The notes beneath the pieces were generated by a model that saw nothing but the letters and a program-made list of their open reading frames with translations, was not told the origin of the DNA and made no database searches. From positions 62,001-126,000 of the forward strand of contig JBCDCY010000008.1 of NCBI GenBank assembly GCA_039180875.1: a DNA stretch of 64,000 bases, written 5' to 3'. Both the position numbers and the translations under genes were made by a program. Numbering within the stretch: position 1 is the first letter of the stretch; each line of letters starts with the position of its first letter. This document shows, piece by piece, positions 27,164-35,900 of this stretch. The DNA comes from JBCDCY01 sp039180875. GTDB lineage: Bacteria > Pseudomonadota > Alphaproteobacteria > Rhodobacterales > Rhodobacteraceae.

Positions 27164-27658
27164 CTAGCCCTCCTCACTCTCGTCGTCTTCGACCGGGACG
27201 CGGGCGACCTCCAAGGCATTCTGGGCCGCCACCACCCGGATCACCTGGGCCCGGCCGAGGAGTTCATCCTCCACGAACGTCAGTCCCATCAGCGCGCGCA
27301 TATTGCCCGCCACCTGGCCCGACGGATCGCCACCCGGCGGCTCCGCCACCAACTCCAGCACCAGAACGCCGTCGGAGGCGTTGGAGACGATGCGGAGCGC
27401 GGGGCTGTGATAGCCGGCGGCCGGCACCAGACCCTCTGCCTGCACGATGACGCCCCCGAAGGCTTGGCCGATCTCGACGGTTTGCACCTCTACCATGCGC
27501 CGGGCCGGATCGACATCTTGCGGCGCTTCGGGCTCCGGCGCCTCCTCCGAACCGAACAAACCGCCGCATGCTGCGACAAAAGGCACAAGAAGAACGGTGA
27601 ACAGGCCACCGCGCCGGGGCCCCCGAACCTGTCTCTGATCTCGGCGGAACATACCCAT
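27164..27658 (-). CDS. Putative lipoprotein
   Basis: A 164-residue protein. The signal FTVLLVPFVAACGG has lipobox V-A-A-C. The mature part starts with an acidic proline-rich linker (SEEAPEPEAPQDVDPARR) and a beta-rich domain with no known match. It abuts the DUF1638 gene, so the two are probably one operon. ATG 27658 has a G-rich upstream stretch; ATG 27652 is an alternative. Function unknown. Confidence 0.65.
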   Translation of the reverse strand: MGMFRRDQRQVRGPRRGGLFTVLLVPFVAACGGLFGSEEAPEPEAPQDVDPARRMVEVQTVEIGQAFGGVIVQAEGLVPAAGYHSPALRIVSNASDGVLVLELVAEPPGGDPSGQVAGNMRALMGLTFVEDELLGRAQVIRVVAAQNALEVARVPVEDDESEEG

Positions 27659-27792
27659 GCCCCCACAAAAACGCGCTTCCACTATCGGGGATAGTGTGCG
27701 TCCCGACAAATTGGAAGGGTGGCGATGACCGGGGCCATGCTGGACGCCGGGGCCGGAACTCTCTAGATCCCGGGGCAGATGAGGAGGATCTG

Positions 27793-28221
27793 GTGAGCGC
27801 CAAGAGCTTTGACGAGGTGGTCGAGGACTTCGAGTTCCTGGAGGCGTGGGAGGACCGCTACCGCTATGTCATCGAGCTCGGCAAGGCGATGCCGGCGCTT
27901 GAGGACGCTAAACGCAGCCGGTCCACCAAGGTCGATGGCTGCGCCAGCCAGGTCTGGCTGGTGCCGGAGGTCGAGGGGACGGGCCCAAGCGCCCGCATCC
28001 GGTTCGAGGGCGACAGCGATGCGATGATCGTGCGCGGGCTGATCGCGCTGCTCACTCTGCTCTACAACGACCGCACCGGGGCGGAGATTCTGGCGATCGA
28101 CGCGCCCGATGCCTTTGGCCGGTTGGGCCTCGACCAGCACCTCTCGGCGCAGCGCTCGAACGGCCTGCGTGCCATGATCGCCCGGATTCGCGACATCGCG
28201 TCCGCCTCCCAGGCCGCCTAG
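27793..28221 (+). CDS. sufE: SufE-family cysteine desulfuration protein
   Basis: A 142-residue protein that accepts sulfur from a cysteine desulfurase (SufS) for iron-sulfur cluster assembly. STKVDGCASQVWL has the persulfide Cys in the normal SufE context, and ALLTLLYNDRTGAEIL and LSAQRSNGLRAMI are family blocks. GTG 27793 is chosen because GAGGAGG sits seven bases before it; the longer open frame to 27694 lacks such a site. Confidence 0.92.
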   Translation: MSAKSFDEVVEDFEFLEAWEDRYRYVIELGKAMPALEDAKRSRSTKVDGCASQVWLVPEVEGTGPSARIRFEGDSDAMIVRGLIALLTLLYNDRTGAEILAIDAPDAFGRLGLDQHLSAQRSNGLRAMIARIRDIASASQAA

Positions 28222-28287
28222 CGGCTTTTTCTAGGCGTCCAGATCGCGTATGAAGAGCCAGGGGTGATTGTATCGGAGCGTTACGCG

Positions 28288-29310
28288 ATGTCGGACGTGC
28301 TGTCGCACTTGTTGGATCGGCGGACATGGCTCTTGGCCGACGGGGCCACGGGCACGATCCTGTTTAACATGGGGCTGGCCTCCGGCGACGCGCCGGAGCC
28401 CTGGAATCGTGACGCCCGGGACAAGGTACGCCAGCTCTACCAGGGCTCGGTCGATGCCGGCAGCGATCTGTTCCTGACCAACACCTTCGGGGCCAATGCC
28501 TCCCGCCTGGCGCTGCACAATCTGCAGAGCGAGGTCTACGAGCTCAACCGCCTTGGTGCGGCCCTCGGACGTGAGGTGGCGGACGCGGCCGATCGGCCGA
28601 TCGTCGTTGCCGGCTCCATGGGCCCGACGGGCGAGATCCTGGAGCCGGTCGGCACCCTTTCCCACGCCCGGGCAGTCGAGATGTTCGAGGAGCAGGCCCG
28701 CGGCCTGATAGACGGCGGGGCCGATGTCCTTTGGGTCGAGACCATCTCGGCGGAGGAGGAGTTGCGCGCCGCGGCCGAGGCAATCGCCAACGTGGGCGCA
28801 CCCTGGTGCGCCACGATGAGCTTCGACACCGCCGGTCGCACGATGATGGGCGTGACCAGCACGGGGCTCGCCGCCCTCGCCCGCTCCTTGCCCTATCCGC
28901 CGATCGCCTTCGGTGCCAATTGCGGCGTCGGTGCTTCCGATCTGCTGCGCACCGTGCTGGGCGTGACTGATGCCGCGCCTAAGGCCGCGGTGATCGCTAA
29001 GGGCAATGCCGGCATCCCGAAATATGTCGACGGCCATATCCACTACGACGGCACGCCGGATCTGATGGCGGAGTACGCCGTGCTGGCCCGCGACGCCGGG
29101 GCCCGCATCATCGGCGGCTGCTGCGGCACGGCGCCGGAGCATCTGACCGCCATGCGCCGGGCGCTGGAGACCCAGCCGCCGGGACCGAAGCCCAGCCTGG
29201 AGACGGTCGAGGCGGCGCTCGGCGCCTTCTCCTCCGTCTCCGACGGCACCGGCGCCGCCGCGGCGGCAGAGCGCGGGGCACGACGGGAACGCCGCCGCCG
29301 CCGGGGGTAG
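28288..29310 (+). CDS. Homocysteine S-methyltransferase family protein
   Basis: A 340-residue zinc-dependent TIM-barrel enzyme that methylates homocysteine to methionine. LLADGATGTILFNMG starts the domain; FLTNTFGAN, FGANCGVGAS and IIGGCCGTAPEH carry the three zinc-binding cysteines. The C-terminus (~45 residues) is a low-complexity basic tail. The corrinoid protein follows about 150 bases later, so it probably takes methyl groups from methylcobalamin on that protein, as in the split methionine synthase of some alphaproteobacteria; betaine is an alternative donor. ATG 28288 has GGAG upstream. Confidence 0.82.
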   Translation: MSDVLSHLLDRRTWLLADGATGTILFNMGLASGDAPEPWNRDARDKVRQLYQGSVDAGSDLFLTNTFGANASRLALHNLQSEVYELNRLGAALGREVADAADRPIVVAGSMGPTGEILEPVGTLSHARAVEMFEEQARGLIDGGADVLWVETISAEEELRAAAEAIANVGAPWCATMSFDTAGRTMMGVTSTGLAALARSLPYPPIAFGANCGVGASDLLRTVLGVTDAAPKAAVIAKGNAGIPKYVDGHIHYDGTPDLMAEYAVLARDAGARIIGGCCGTAPEHLTAMRRALETQPPGPKPSLETVEAALGAFSSVSDGTGAAAAAERGARRERRRRRG

Positions 29311-29458
29311 CGAGGCGGAACGTATTCATGCCGCAAAGCTCCCGTAACGTCTCGAAACGCCGCTTCGAAGTCGCGTTCTGGACAGTTCGTCGCACCTTGA
29401 GTGCCTAAAGCGAAAGTTGGGGCGAAGAGGTGGCGTCCCCGAGGCAGGAAGAAATGCT

Positions 29459-30166
29459 ATGTCGGAGCAGGAAGACGACATCGTCCTGAGCGAGCTGGCC
29501 GACGACGATTTGGTCCAGCAGATGCACGACGACCTCTATGACGGTCTCAAGGAAGAGATCGAAGAGGCGGTGCATATCCTCCTCGGCCGCGGCTGGATGC
29601 CCTACGACGTCCTGACCAAGGCTCTGGTCGAGGGCATGCGCATCGTCGGCATCGACTTCCGCGACGGCATCCTGTTCGTGCCCGAGGTGCTGCTGGCCGC
29701 CAACGCAATGAAGGGTGGCATGTCGATCCTGAAACCCCTCTTGGCCGAGACCGGGGCGCCGCGGCTCGGCAAGATGGTGATCGGCACGGTGAAGGGCGAC
29801 ATCCACGACATCGGCAAGAACCTGGTCGGCATGATGATGGAGGGCGCCGGGTTCGAGGTCATCGACCTCGGCATCAACAACCCGGTGGAGAACTACCTCG
29901 GCGCGCTCGAGAACGACGAGGTCGACATCCTCGGCATGTCGGCCCTGCTCACCACCACGATGCCCTACATGAAGGTGGTGATCGACACGATGGTCGAGAT
30001 GGGCATCCGCGAAGACTACATCGTGCTGGTGGGCGGCGCGCCGCTGAACGAGGAGTTCGGCAAGGCGATCGGTGCCGATGCCTATTGCCGCGACGCCGCC
30101 GTGGCGGTGGAGACGGCCAAGGACCTGATCGCGCGCAAGCACAACCAGATGGCCGCCGCCGGCTGA
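29459..30166 (+). CDS. Corrinoid (B12-binding) methyltransferase protein
   Basis: A 235-residue protein with an N-terminal helical cap (about 15-100) and a C-terminal Rossmann-like cobalamin domain. KGDIHDIGKNLVGMMM carries the D-x-H-x2-G motif whose His ligates cobalt, and MSALLTTTMPYMK and VLVGGAPLNEEF are family signatures. It shuttles methyl groups between methyltransferases, here probably the homocysteine methyltransferase just upstream. A folate-binding and a reactivating (RamA-like) partner are not in the window. ATG 29459 is preceded by AGGAAG. Confidence 0.9.
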   Translation: MSEQEDDIVLSELADDDLVQQMHDDLYDGLKEEIEEAVHILLGRGWMPYDVLTKALVEGMRIVGIDFRDGILFVPEVLLAANAMKGGMSILKPLLAETGAPRLGKMVIGTVKGDIHDIGKNLVGMMMEGAGFEVIDLGINNPVENYLGALENDEVDILGMSALLTTTMPYMKVVIDTMVEMGIREDYIVLVGGAPLNEEFGKAIGADAYCRDAAVAVETAKDLIARKHNQMAAAG

Positions 30167-30179
30167 CCCGCCGGCCCTT

Positions 30180-30205
30180 GGCCCCGCCCGCAATCGGACG
30201 GGGCC
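30180..30205. terminator. Possible bidirectional terminator
   Basis: GGCCCCG (30180-30186) pairs with CGGGGCC (30199-30205) across a 12-base loop, between the convergent corrinoid and catalase genes. There is no strong T run, so it may act as a weak or Rho-assisted terminator. Confidence 0.4.
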
Positions 30206-30215
30206 AGGTCCGAGC

Positions 30216-31121
30216 CTAGTCCGTGGCCTTCTGGTAGAGCTTCTGGGCCATCTCGAAGATCTCTTCGCCCGTGTATTCCGGCGTGAACGCCTCGGCGATG
30301 CCGTCGTAGTCGTTCATGTCACCGCCCTGGGGCGGGCCGTCCACCACCTCGAGCGGGCCGGAGCCGTCGGGGTGCTCGCCCTTCCAGATCTTGCCGATCT
30401 CGGTGTAGTCGCCGGGGGTGAAGCGATAGACCTTCCGGTGATAGCCATCGTCCATGTAGGGCCTGGATTCCGGCAGCGCCACATCCTCGATCTTCGGGAT
30501 CGGCAGCATCTTCGCCATCTCCACGCCCGTCAGCGTCTCGAGCGCCATGGCATAGGCCCGGGCATGCACGCCGCCCCGCGTGAAGAGATAGCCGAGCATC
30601 TGGCGCGCCGCCGGATTGTCGGTCATCTGATACACCCGCAATTTCGCCGTCCGCGCCCCGTTCTCCAGGAAGAAGTTGTGCAGCAGGTCGAGGATCAGGT
30701 TGCCGGAATTGAAGACGTAGTCGCCCTTCCAGCCCTCGCCGCCGGAATTCGTGGGCATCGCGCCCTGGCCGAACATGATGTGATGGTTGAGCAGCGGCAT
30801 ATCGAGGAGCGTGGCGAGGGAGGCGTCGCCCTCCCCCGCCATCGAGCCCTTGGGCTCCTGCCCGTTCAGGCAGCCGTTGATCGTCGCGGCGATCAGCTCG
30901 ACATGGCCGAGCTCCTCCGTCGCGATGTTGGAGATCAGGTCGTAGTACGGCTTCAGCTTCTTCTTGTTGCGGAAATTGTAGCTCTGGAACAGGTAGTTCA
31001 TCAGGGTCGACATCTCGCCGAACCGTCCGCCCATCAGTTCCTGCACCGCTGCAGCAGCCCGTGGGTCGGGGTCCTTGGGGACCGGCATATCAACCTGAAG
31101 ACGATCGATGCGAAGGAACAT
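30216..31121 (-). CDS. Manganese-containing (non-haem) catalase
   Basis: A 301-residue ferritin-like enzyme that splits hydrogen peroxide with a dimanganese centre. ELMGGRFGEMSTLMNYLFQS, NIATEELGHVELIAATI and TRGGVHARAYAMALE supply the Glu and His ligands in the usual spacing. Length and C-terminal FTPEYTGEEIFEMA fit the family. It is transcribed divergently from an OxyR-like regulator across 163 bases containing an OxyR-type half site, so peroxide control is likely. ATG 31121. Confidence 0.93.
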   Translation of the reverse strand: MFLRIDRLQVDMPVPKDPDPRAAAAVQELMGGRFGEMSTLMNYLFQSYNFRNKKKLKPYYDLISNIATEELGHVELIAATINGCLNGQEPKGSMAGEGDASLATLLDMPLLNHHIMFGQGAMPTNSGGEGWKGDYVFNSGNLILDLLHNFFLENGARTAKLRVYQMTDNPAARQMLGYLFTRGGVHARAYAMALETLTGVEMAKMLPIPKIEDVALPESRPYMDDGYHRKVYRFTPGDYTEIGKIWKGEHPDGSGPLEVVDGPPQGGDMNDYDGIAEAFTPEYTGEEIFEMAQKLYQKATD

Positions 31122-31222
31122 CTTCCTTCCTCTCTATAGCAGTTGGTGTGGGAATGCGCGGGTCGTGGCGCGATGATCGCGCGTCTCACGGCACGTTACC
31201 AATTTGAAATCCACATGCTCGA

Positions 31223-31256
31223 ATAGCACTTCCCTATCGGTATCGCCATGATACCG
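31223..31256. promoter_or_regulatory. OxyR-type half-site plus adjacent palindrome
   Basis: ATAG (31223-31226), seven bases, then CTAT (31234-31237) equals one half of the OxyR consensus (ATAG-N7-CTAT). Directly next to it, CGGTATC (31238-31244) and GATACCG (31250-31256) form a perfect seven-base inverted repeat with a 5-base spacer. Both lie in the divergent space between catalase and the LysR-type regulator, 28-61 bases before the regulator ATG. They are likely operators for that regulator. Confidence 0.6.
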
Positions 31257-31284
31257 TTCGCTTTGTCTATCGTTGGGAGAAACC

Positions 31285-32208
31285 ATGCGTCGTCTGCTGC
31301 GCTTTCGCGATCTGGAATACCTGCTGGCCGTCGCCGATCATTTCAGCTTCGGCAAGGCGGCGGAGGCGCTCGGCGTGTCCCAGCCCACCCTCTCCAACCA
31401 GATCCGCAAGGTGGAGGAGACCCTGGGCCAGCGCGTCCTCCGCCGCGAGGGGCGCCATGTCTCGGTGACGCCGGAGGGGCGGGAGATCCTCGGTTGCGTG
31501 CGCGACATCATGCGGGCCTTCGCCGCCCTCGACCACGTCGCCGGCCGGCGCCAGGCAGAGGCGCGCCGTGCCCTGCGCTTCGGCGCGATCCCCACGACCT
31601 CCCCCTATCTCGGCCCGCCGATGCTGGAGGCGCTGAGGTGCGAGGCCGGGCGCGACGAGGTGGTGTTCGTCGAGGGCCTCTCCGACACGCTGGAGACGAT
31701 GGTCGCCCAGGGTGAGCTCGACTTCGCCATCACGGCCACCCTGCCCCAGAACCCGATGCTGGCGAGCCAAAGCGTGGGCGCGGAGCGGCTGGTCTACGTG
31801 AGCGCCGGGCCGATCCCCAACGATCCGTTCGACTCCACCGGAGAGCAGACGCCGATCCTGCTGATGCAAGAGGGGCATTGCTTTCGCGACACCGTCTATG
31901 CCGCCATCGCCCGGCGCAATGCCAAGGCGATCGCGGCATTGAACTACCGGATCGGGCCGACCTCCCTCGCCACCCTGGTCGGACTGGTGAAAAGCGGGGT
32001 GGGCGATGCGCTGCTGCCCGAGCCGTTCGTCGCCGCCCAGCCGGCGGTGATGGAGGGTGCGGTGACCCAGCTGCTAGAGCCCACGTTCTTTTCCCGCAAT
32101 ATCCAGATGATCCAGCATGCCGGGCGGCAGCAGGATCCCTCGCTGGAGCATGCATTGGAACTGCTCTGCGCTGTGCACGAAAAGGCCGGCGCTGCCCTAG
32201 GCTGCTAG
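31285..32208 (+). CDS. LysR-family OxyR-like regulator with a single conserved sensing cysteine
   Basis: A 307-residue LysR regulator. The winged helix is LEYLLAVADHFSFGKAAEAL and SQPTLSNQIRKVEETLG. The effector domain contains LLMQEGHCFRDTV, which matches the OxyR peroxide-sensing Cys (GHCLRD in E. coli). The position of the second OxyR cysteine, nine residues later, is Ile here (VYAAIARRN). It may sense peroxide through a single cysteine or a mixed disulfide. ATG 31285 has GGGAGAA upstream. Divergent from manganese catalase, its probable target. Confidence 0.82.
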   Translation: MRRLLRFRDLEYLLAVADHFSFGKAAEALGVSQPTLSNQIRKVEETLGQRVLRREGRHVSVTPEGREILGCVRDIMRAFAALDHVAGRRQAEARRALRFGAIPTTSPYLGPPMLEALRCEAGRDEVVFVEGLSDTLETMVAQGELDFAITATLPQNPMLASQSVGAERLVYVSAGPIPNDPFDSTGEQTPILLMQEGHCFRDTVYAAIARRNAKAIAALNYRIGPTSLATLVGLVKSGVGDALLPEPFVAAQPAVMEGAVTQLLEPTFFSRNIQMIQHAGRQQDPSLEHALELLCAVHEKAGAALGC

Positions 32209-32448
32209 GGCGAGGTCCGCTCAGGCGGCGCAGGATAGGGCATCGGCTGCCTAAACCCGAGGCCATGTTCAGTCGCGTGGTCTTGTCGAGGGCGAAAGAG
32301 CGCGTGCTTGGGCGACGAAGGCGCTGCGTCGGCCAGTCGGATCGCGCCGATCCTGCCCGATCACATCTTGCCGCGAATCGGCGTCAAATCGCGGCCGCCG
32401 TGGTAATCATTGCAAGTGAGGGGGATCTCGACCGACCAGGAGAGGATC

Positions 32449-32859
32449 ATGGCAAAAGCCAGCACCGACACCCCCCGCTTCGACGCCATCGCGGCACTTC
32501 CGGGCTTCGACATCGAGCCCCTGATCGCCGCCAATCAGCGCGGTCTCAAGGCAGCGGCCGAGGCGCAGGAGCATATGCTGCGGCGCATCGCCAAGATGCA
32601 TGAGGAGCTCTTCCGCTTCGCTGACCGACGGCTGCAGCACGACCGCTCCACCGCGCGGGAGCTTGCGGCCTGCAAGTCCCCCCAGGATGCCGCGGCGGTC
32701 TGCGGCAAGTTCTTCGAATCCGCCATGAAGCAGTATTCCGAGGAGGTGACGCTGCTCGCCGGTCTCTACGCAGATCAGGCGCGGGAGACGATGGAGGACG
32801 TGCAGCATCAGGTGGAGGAAACGGTGGAGCCTGTGCTGAAGCGCAAGAACGGCGCCTAA
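32449..32859 (+). CDS. Phasin-family protein
   Basis: A 136-residue, almost wholly helical protein: LPGFDIEPLIAANQRGLKAA, then amphipathic helices ending MEDVQHQVEETVEPVLKRK. This is the Phasin_2 pattern, proteins that coat polyhydroxyalkanoate granules, though some family members have other roles. No PHA synthase gene is nearby. ATG 32449 has AGGAGAGG upstream; a terminator follows 21 bases after the stop. Confidence 0.85.
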   Translation: MAKASTDTPRFDAIAALPGFDIEPLIAANQRGLKAAAEAQEHMLRRIAKMHEELFRFADRRLQHDRSTARELAACKSPQDAAAVCGKFFESAMKQYSEEVTLLAGLYADQARETMEDVQHQVEETVEPVLKRKNGA

Positions 32860-32880
32860 GCACCTGCTGGGAAAAGCAAA

Positions 32881-32915
32881 GGGGGCCGGTCGAGCCGGCC
32901 CCCCGTCTTGTCTTG
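32881..32915. terminator. Rho-independent terminator between convergent genes
   Basis: GGGGGCCGG (32881-32889), a 5-base loop, CCGGCCCCC (32895-32903), then a T-rich tail CGTCTTGTCTT. The nine-pair stem lies between the phasin gene and the convergent RTX protease gene and could serve both strands. Confidence 0.75.
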
Positions 32916-32923
32916 GAACGGCC

Positions 32924-35900
32924 TCAGAGGATGAGGTCGCCGCCCGAGAAGGCGAGGTTGAAGCCCTCCAACTCGATCGCGAAGTCCGCCGACAACCCGC
33001 CATCCACGTTGGCCAGCAGGAAGCCATCGGTGCCGTCGGTGAAGTAGCGCACCTGGCCCGCGGCTGAGAAGTTGGCGCCCCCGATGAAGGTGAAGGCCTG
33101 ATTGCCGCCGATGAGCGTGTTGGCGTCGATGCCCGACAGGTCGATGGTGTCGACGAAGCGCTGCCAGTCGGTGATGACGTCCTGGCTCGCACCGGCCGGC
33201 GAGTCGGCCACGCTGTTGAACACGAAGGTGTCCATCCCGTTGCCGCCGGTCATGATGTCGAACCCGGTGCCGCCGTCGAGCTCATCGTTGCCGTTGTTGC
33301 CGCGGAGCGTGTCATCGCCGCTGCCACCGAGGACGGTGTCGTTGCCGTTCTGACCGAACAGGTCGTCGTTGCCGGCATCTCCCGCCACGATGTCATCGCC
33401 CTGGCCACCGCGGGCGGAGTCGTCGCCCTGGCCACCGCTCAGCGTATCTTCGCCAATGCTGCCGAAGATGTTGTCATTATTGCCACCGCCGCGGACATCG
33501 TCGTTGCCGCCGCCGCCGCGCACGAAGTCGTCACCACCTTGGCCACGCAGGACATCGTCGTCGCCCTGGCCTTCGATCACATCGTCGTCGGTGCCACCAG
33601 AGATGTCGTCGGCGCCGACACCGCCCGAGATGTTGTCGTTGCCCGAGCCACCCTCGACGGTGTCGTCGCCGCCATCGCCGAAGATGAAGTCGTTGCCGTC
33701 GTCGCCGAAGATGACGTCGTTGCCGTTGTCGCCTTCGATTGTGTCGCCACCGGCCCCGCCGCCGAGCGTGTCTCCGCCGCTGCCGCCGACGATCATGTCG
33801 AGACCGTTGCCGCCGTCGACCTCATCGGCGCCGCCACCAGCGTCCACCGTGTCCTGGCCGCCACCGCCGAGGATCGTGTCGTCGCCGACGCCGCCCTCGA
33901 TGTCGTTGCCGACGCCCGTCCCGGTGATCAGATCGTCGAAGCCGGAGCCGACGGCGTTCTCGATCCCGGAGAAGGTCGTGGTGACCGGCCCGCCGGAGAA
34001 CGAGTAGCCCACGCCGATGTCGATCTCGATCCCCGTGCCGGGTCCGGCCACTGCGGAGAAGTCGACCGTATCGGTGCCCGCGCCGCCGTTGACATCGTCC
34101 GAACCCCAACCGAGCTCGAAGATGAACAGATCGTCGCCTTGGCCGCCGAACATCGTGTCGTTGCCCGAGCCACCGATCAGCGTGTCGTCGCCGCCGCCGC
34201 CGGCCAGAGTGTCGTTGCCGCCCCGCCCGTCGAGCAGGTTGGTGCCGCCGGCCGTTGCGATGTTGTTGGCGCCGTTGGTGCCGAAGACATCCTCCGACGA
34301 CGATGCCGAAGAGCCGGAGCCGTCGTAGTTCTCGAAGTTCTGCCAATCGAGCGTGAAGGCGTTGAAGGTATAGGTCCCGGCCTCCAGATCGATCTCCACG
34401 CCTTGGGAGAGCCCGATGGTGTTGACGAGCGTATCGTTGCCCAAGCCGCCGTCGTAGAAGTCGCTGCCGGCATTGAGATGGCTGACGATGTCGTCGCCGC
34501 TGCCGGCAAGGACGCTGTCGGTCCCGGCACCGCCGTCGATGGTGTCGTTTCCGCCACCTCCGATCAGCGTGTCGTTGCCGGCACGACCGAGGAGCTCGTT
34601 GTCGCCGACACCGGTCTGCAGCAGGTTGGCGCCGGAGGTGCCGAAGACATCCTCGTCGCCGCCGCCCGTGCCGATGTAGTTTTCGACGTTGGTCCAGCTC
34701 CGCGTGAAGCTGCCGGGGGTGAAGACGTAGGTTCCAGCCTCCAGGTCCATCTCGACGCCGTCGGCGTAGACGGCGCTCGACTCGATGGTGTCGTTGCCGG
34801 TGCCGCCGTCGAACTCGTCAACGCTGCCGACAGCCTGGCGCATCACGTCGTCGCCCGCGCCGCCGCGAACAGTGTCTGCGGCACCTTCGCCGTCCAGGGT
34901 GTCGTTGCCGGCGCCGCCTTCGAGCGTATCGCCGCCACCGCCGCCGAGGATGGAGTCGTCGCCACCGCGACCCTCGAGCATGTTGGCAACAGCAGCACCG
35001 ATCACCGTCTCATTCGCACCGCTGCCGATCACGTTCTCAAAGCCCGAGATCGTCGAGGTGTTGCCGACAGGGTTGACCACTGTGGTCGTCCCGGTCGCGA
35101 GGTTGATGATGATCCGATCGTCGGAATACGTGGATCCCGAGTAGTCGATCGTATCGAACCCGGCACCACCGCTGTGGAACTCGACGTTGATGTTGTCGCT
35201 GTCCCTGATGTGGTCGTTGCCGGCACCACCCAGGATCGAGTCCACACCAGTACCGCCGTCGATGGTGTCGTCGCCGTTGCCGCCTTGGATCGTATCGTCG
35301 CCTTGATTGCCGTCGATGTCGTCATCCTCGGACGATCCGACAATCGTGTTGTCCTGGTCGTTGCCGTTGATGAAGATCGAGTCCAAGTCGCCGAAGATCG
35401 CACTGGTGGTCGACCCGAAGTCGATGAAGTTCCAGTTCGAGAGGTTGACGTCGTCGTTGAACTCATAGTCGATGTTGACGATGATCGTGTCGGCGCCGCC
35501 GATCGTCGCGTTTCCGTCGATCTGGACGTTCAGGAACTCCGACGCTGAGTCGAGTTCCTTGTTGCCGAGCACGATGGTCTTGGCGACGTTGTTCTCCGCC
35601 GCGAACTCGATCTCCTCGATGCTGTTCACGTTGAACATGTCGGCACCGACGCCAAAGCTGAACGTGCCGGCACCCTGGACGAGCAGCCGGTCTGTCCCAC
35701 TGCCGCCCTGCAGGCTCTCAGCCGAGGAGGTGGCATCCGCGCCATTCTGATAGCGGAAGGTGTCGGAACCGTTACCGCCCTGCATCAGATCGTCGCCGCC
35801 GCCGCCTTCCAGCGTGTCGTTGCCGTCAAGGCCCTGCAGCGTGTCGTCGCCATTGCCGCCGATCAGCACGTCGTTGCCGGCGCCGCCGACGATGGTCTCT

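Noticed and set aside
33539..35548. A 669-codon plus-strand open frame inside the RTX protease gene, rich in Val, Ala and Asp.
   Set aside because: It is the reverse-strand reading of the repetitive RTX repeats; the minus strand has a complete, domain-supported protein.
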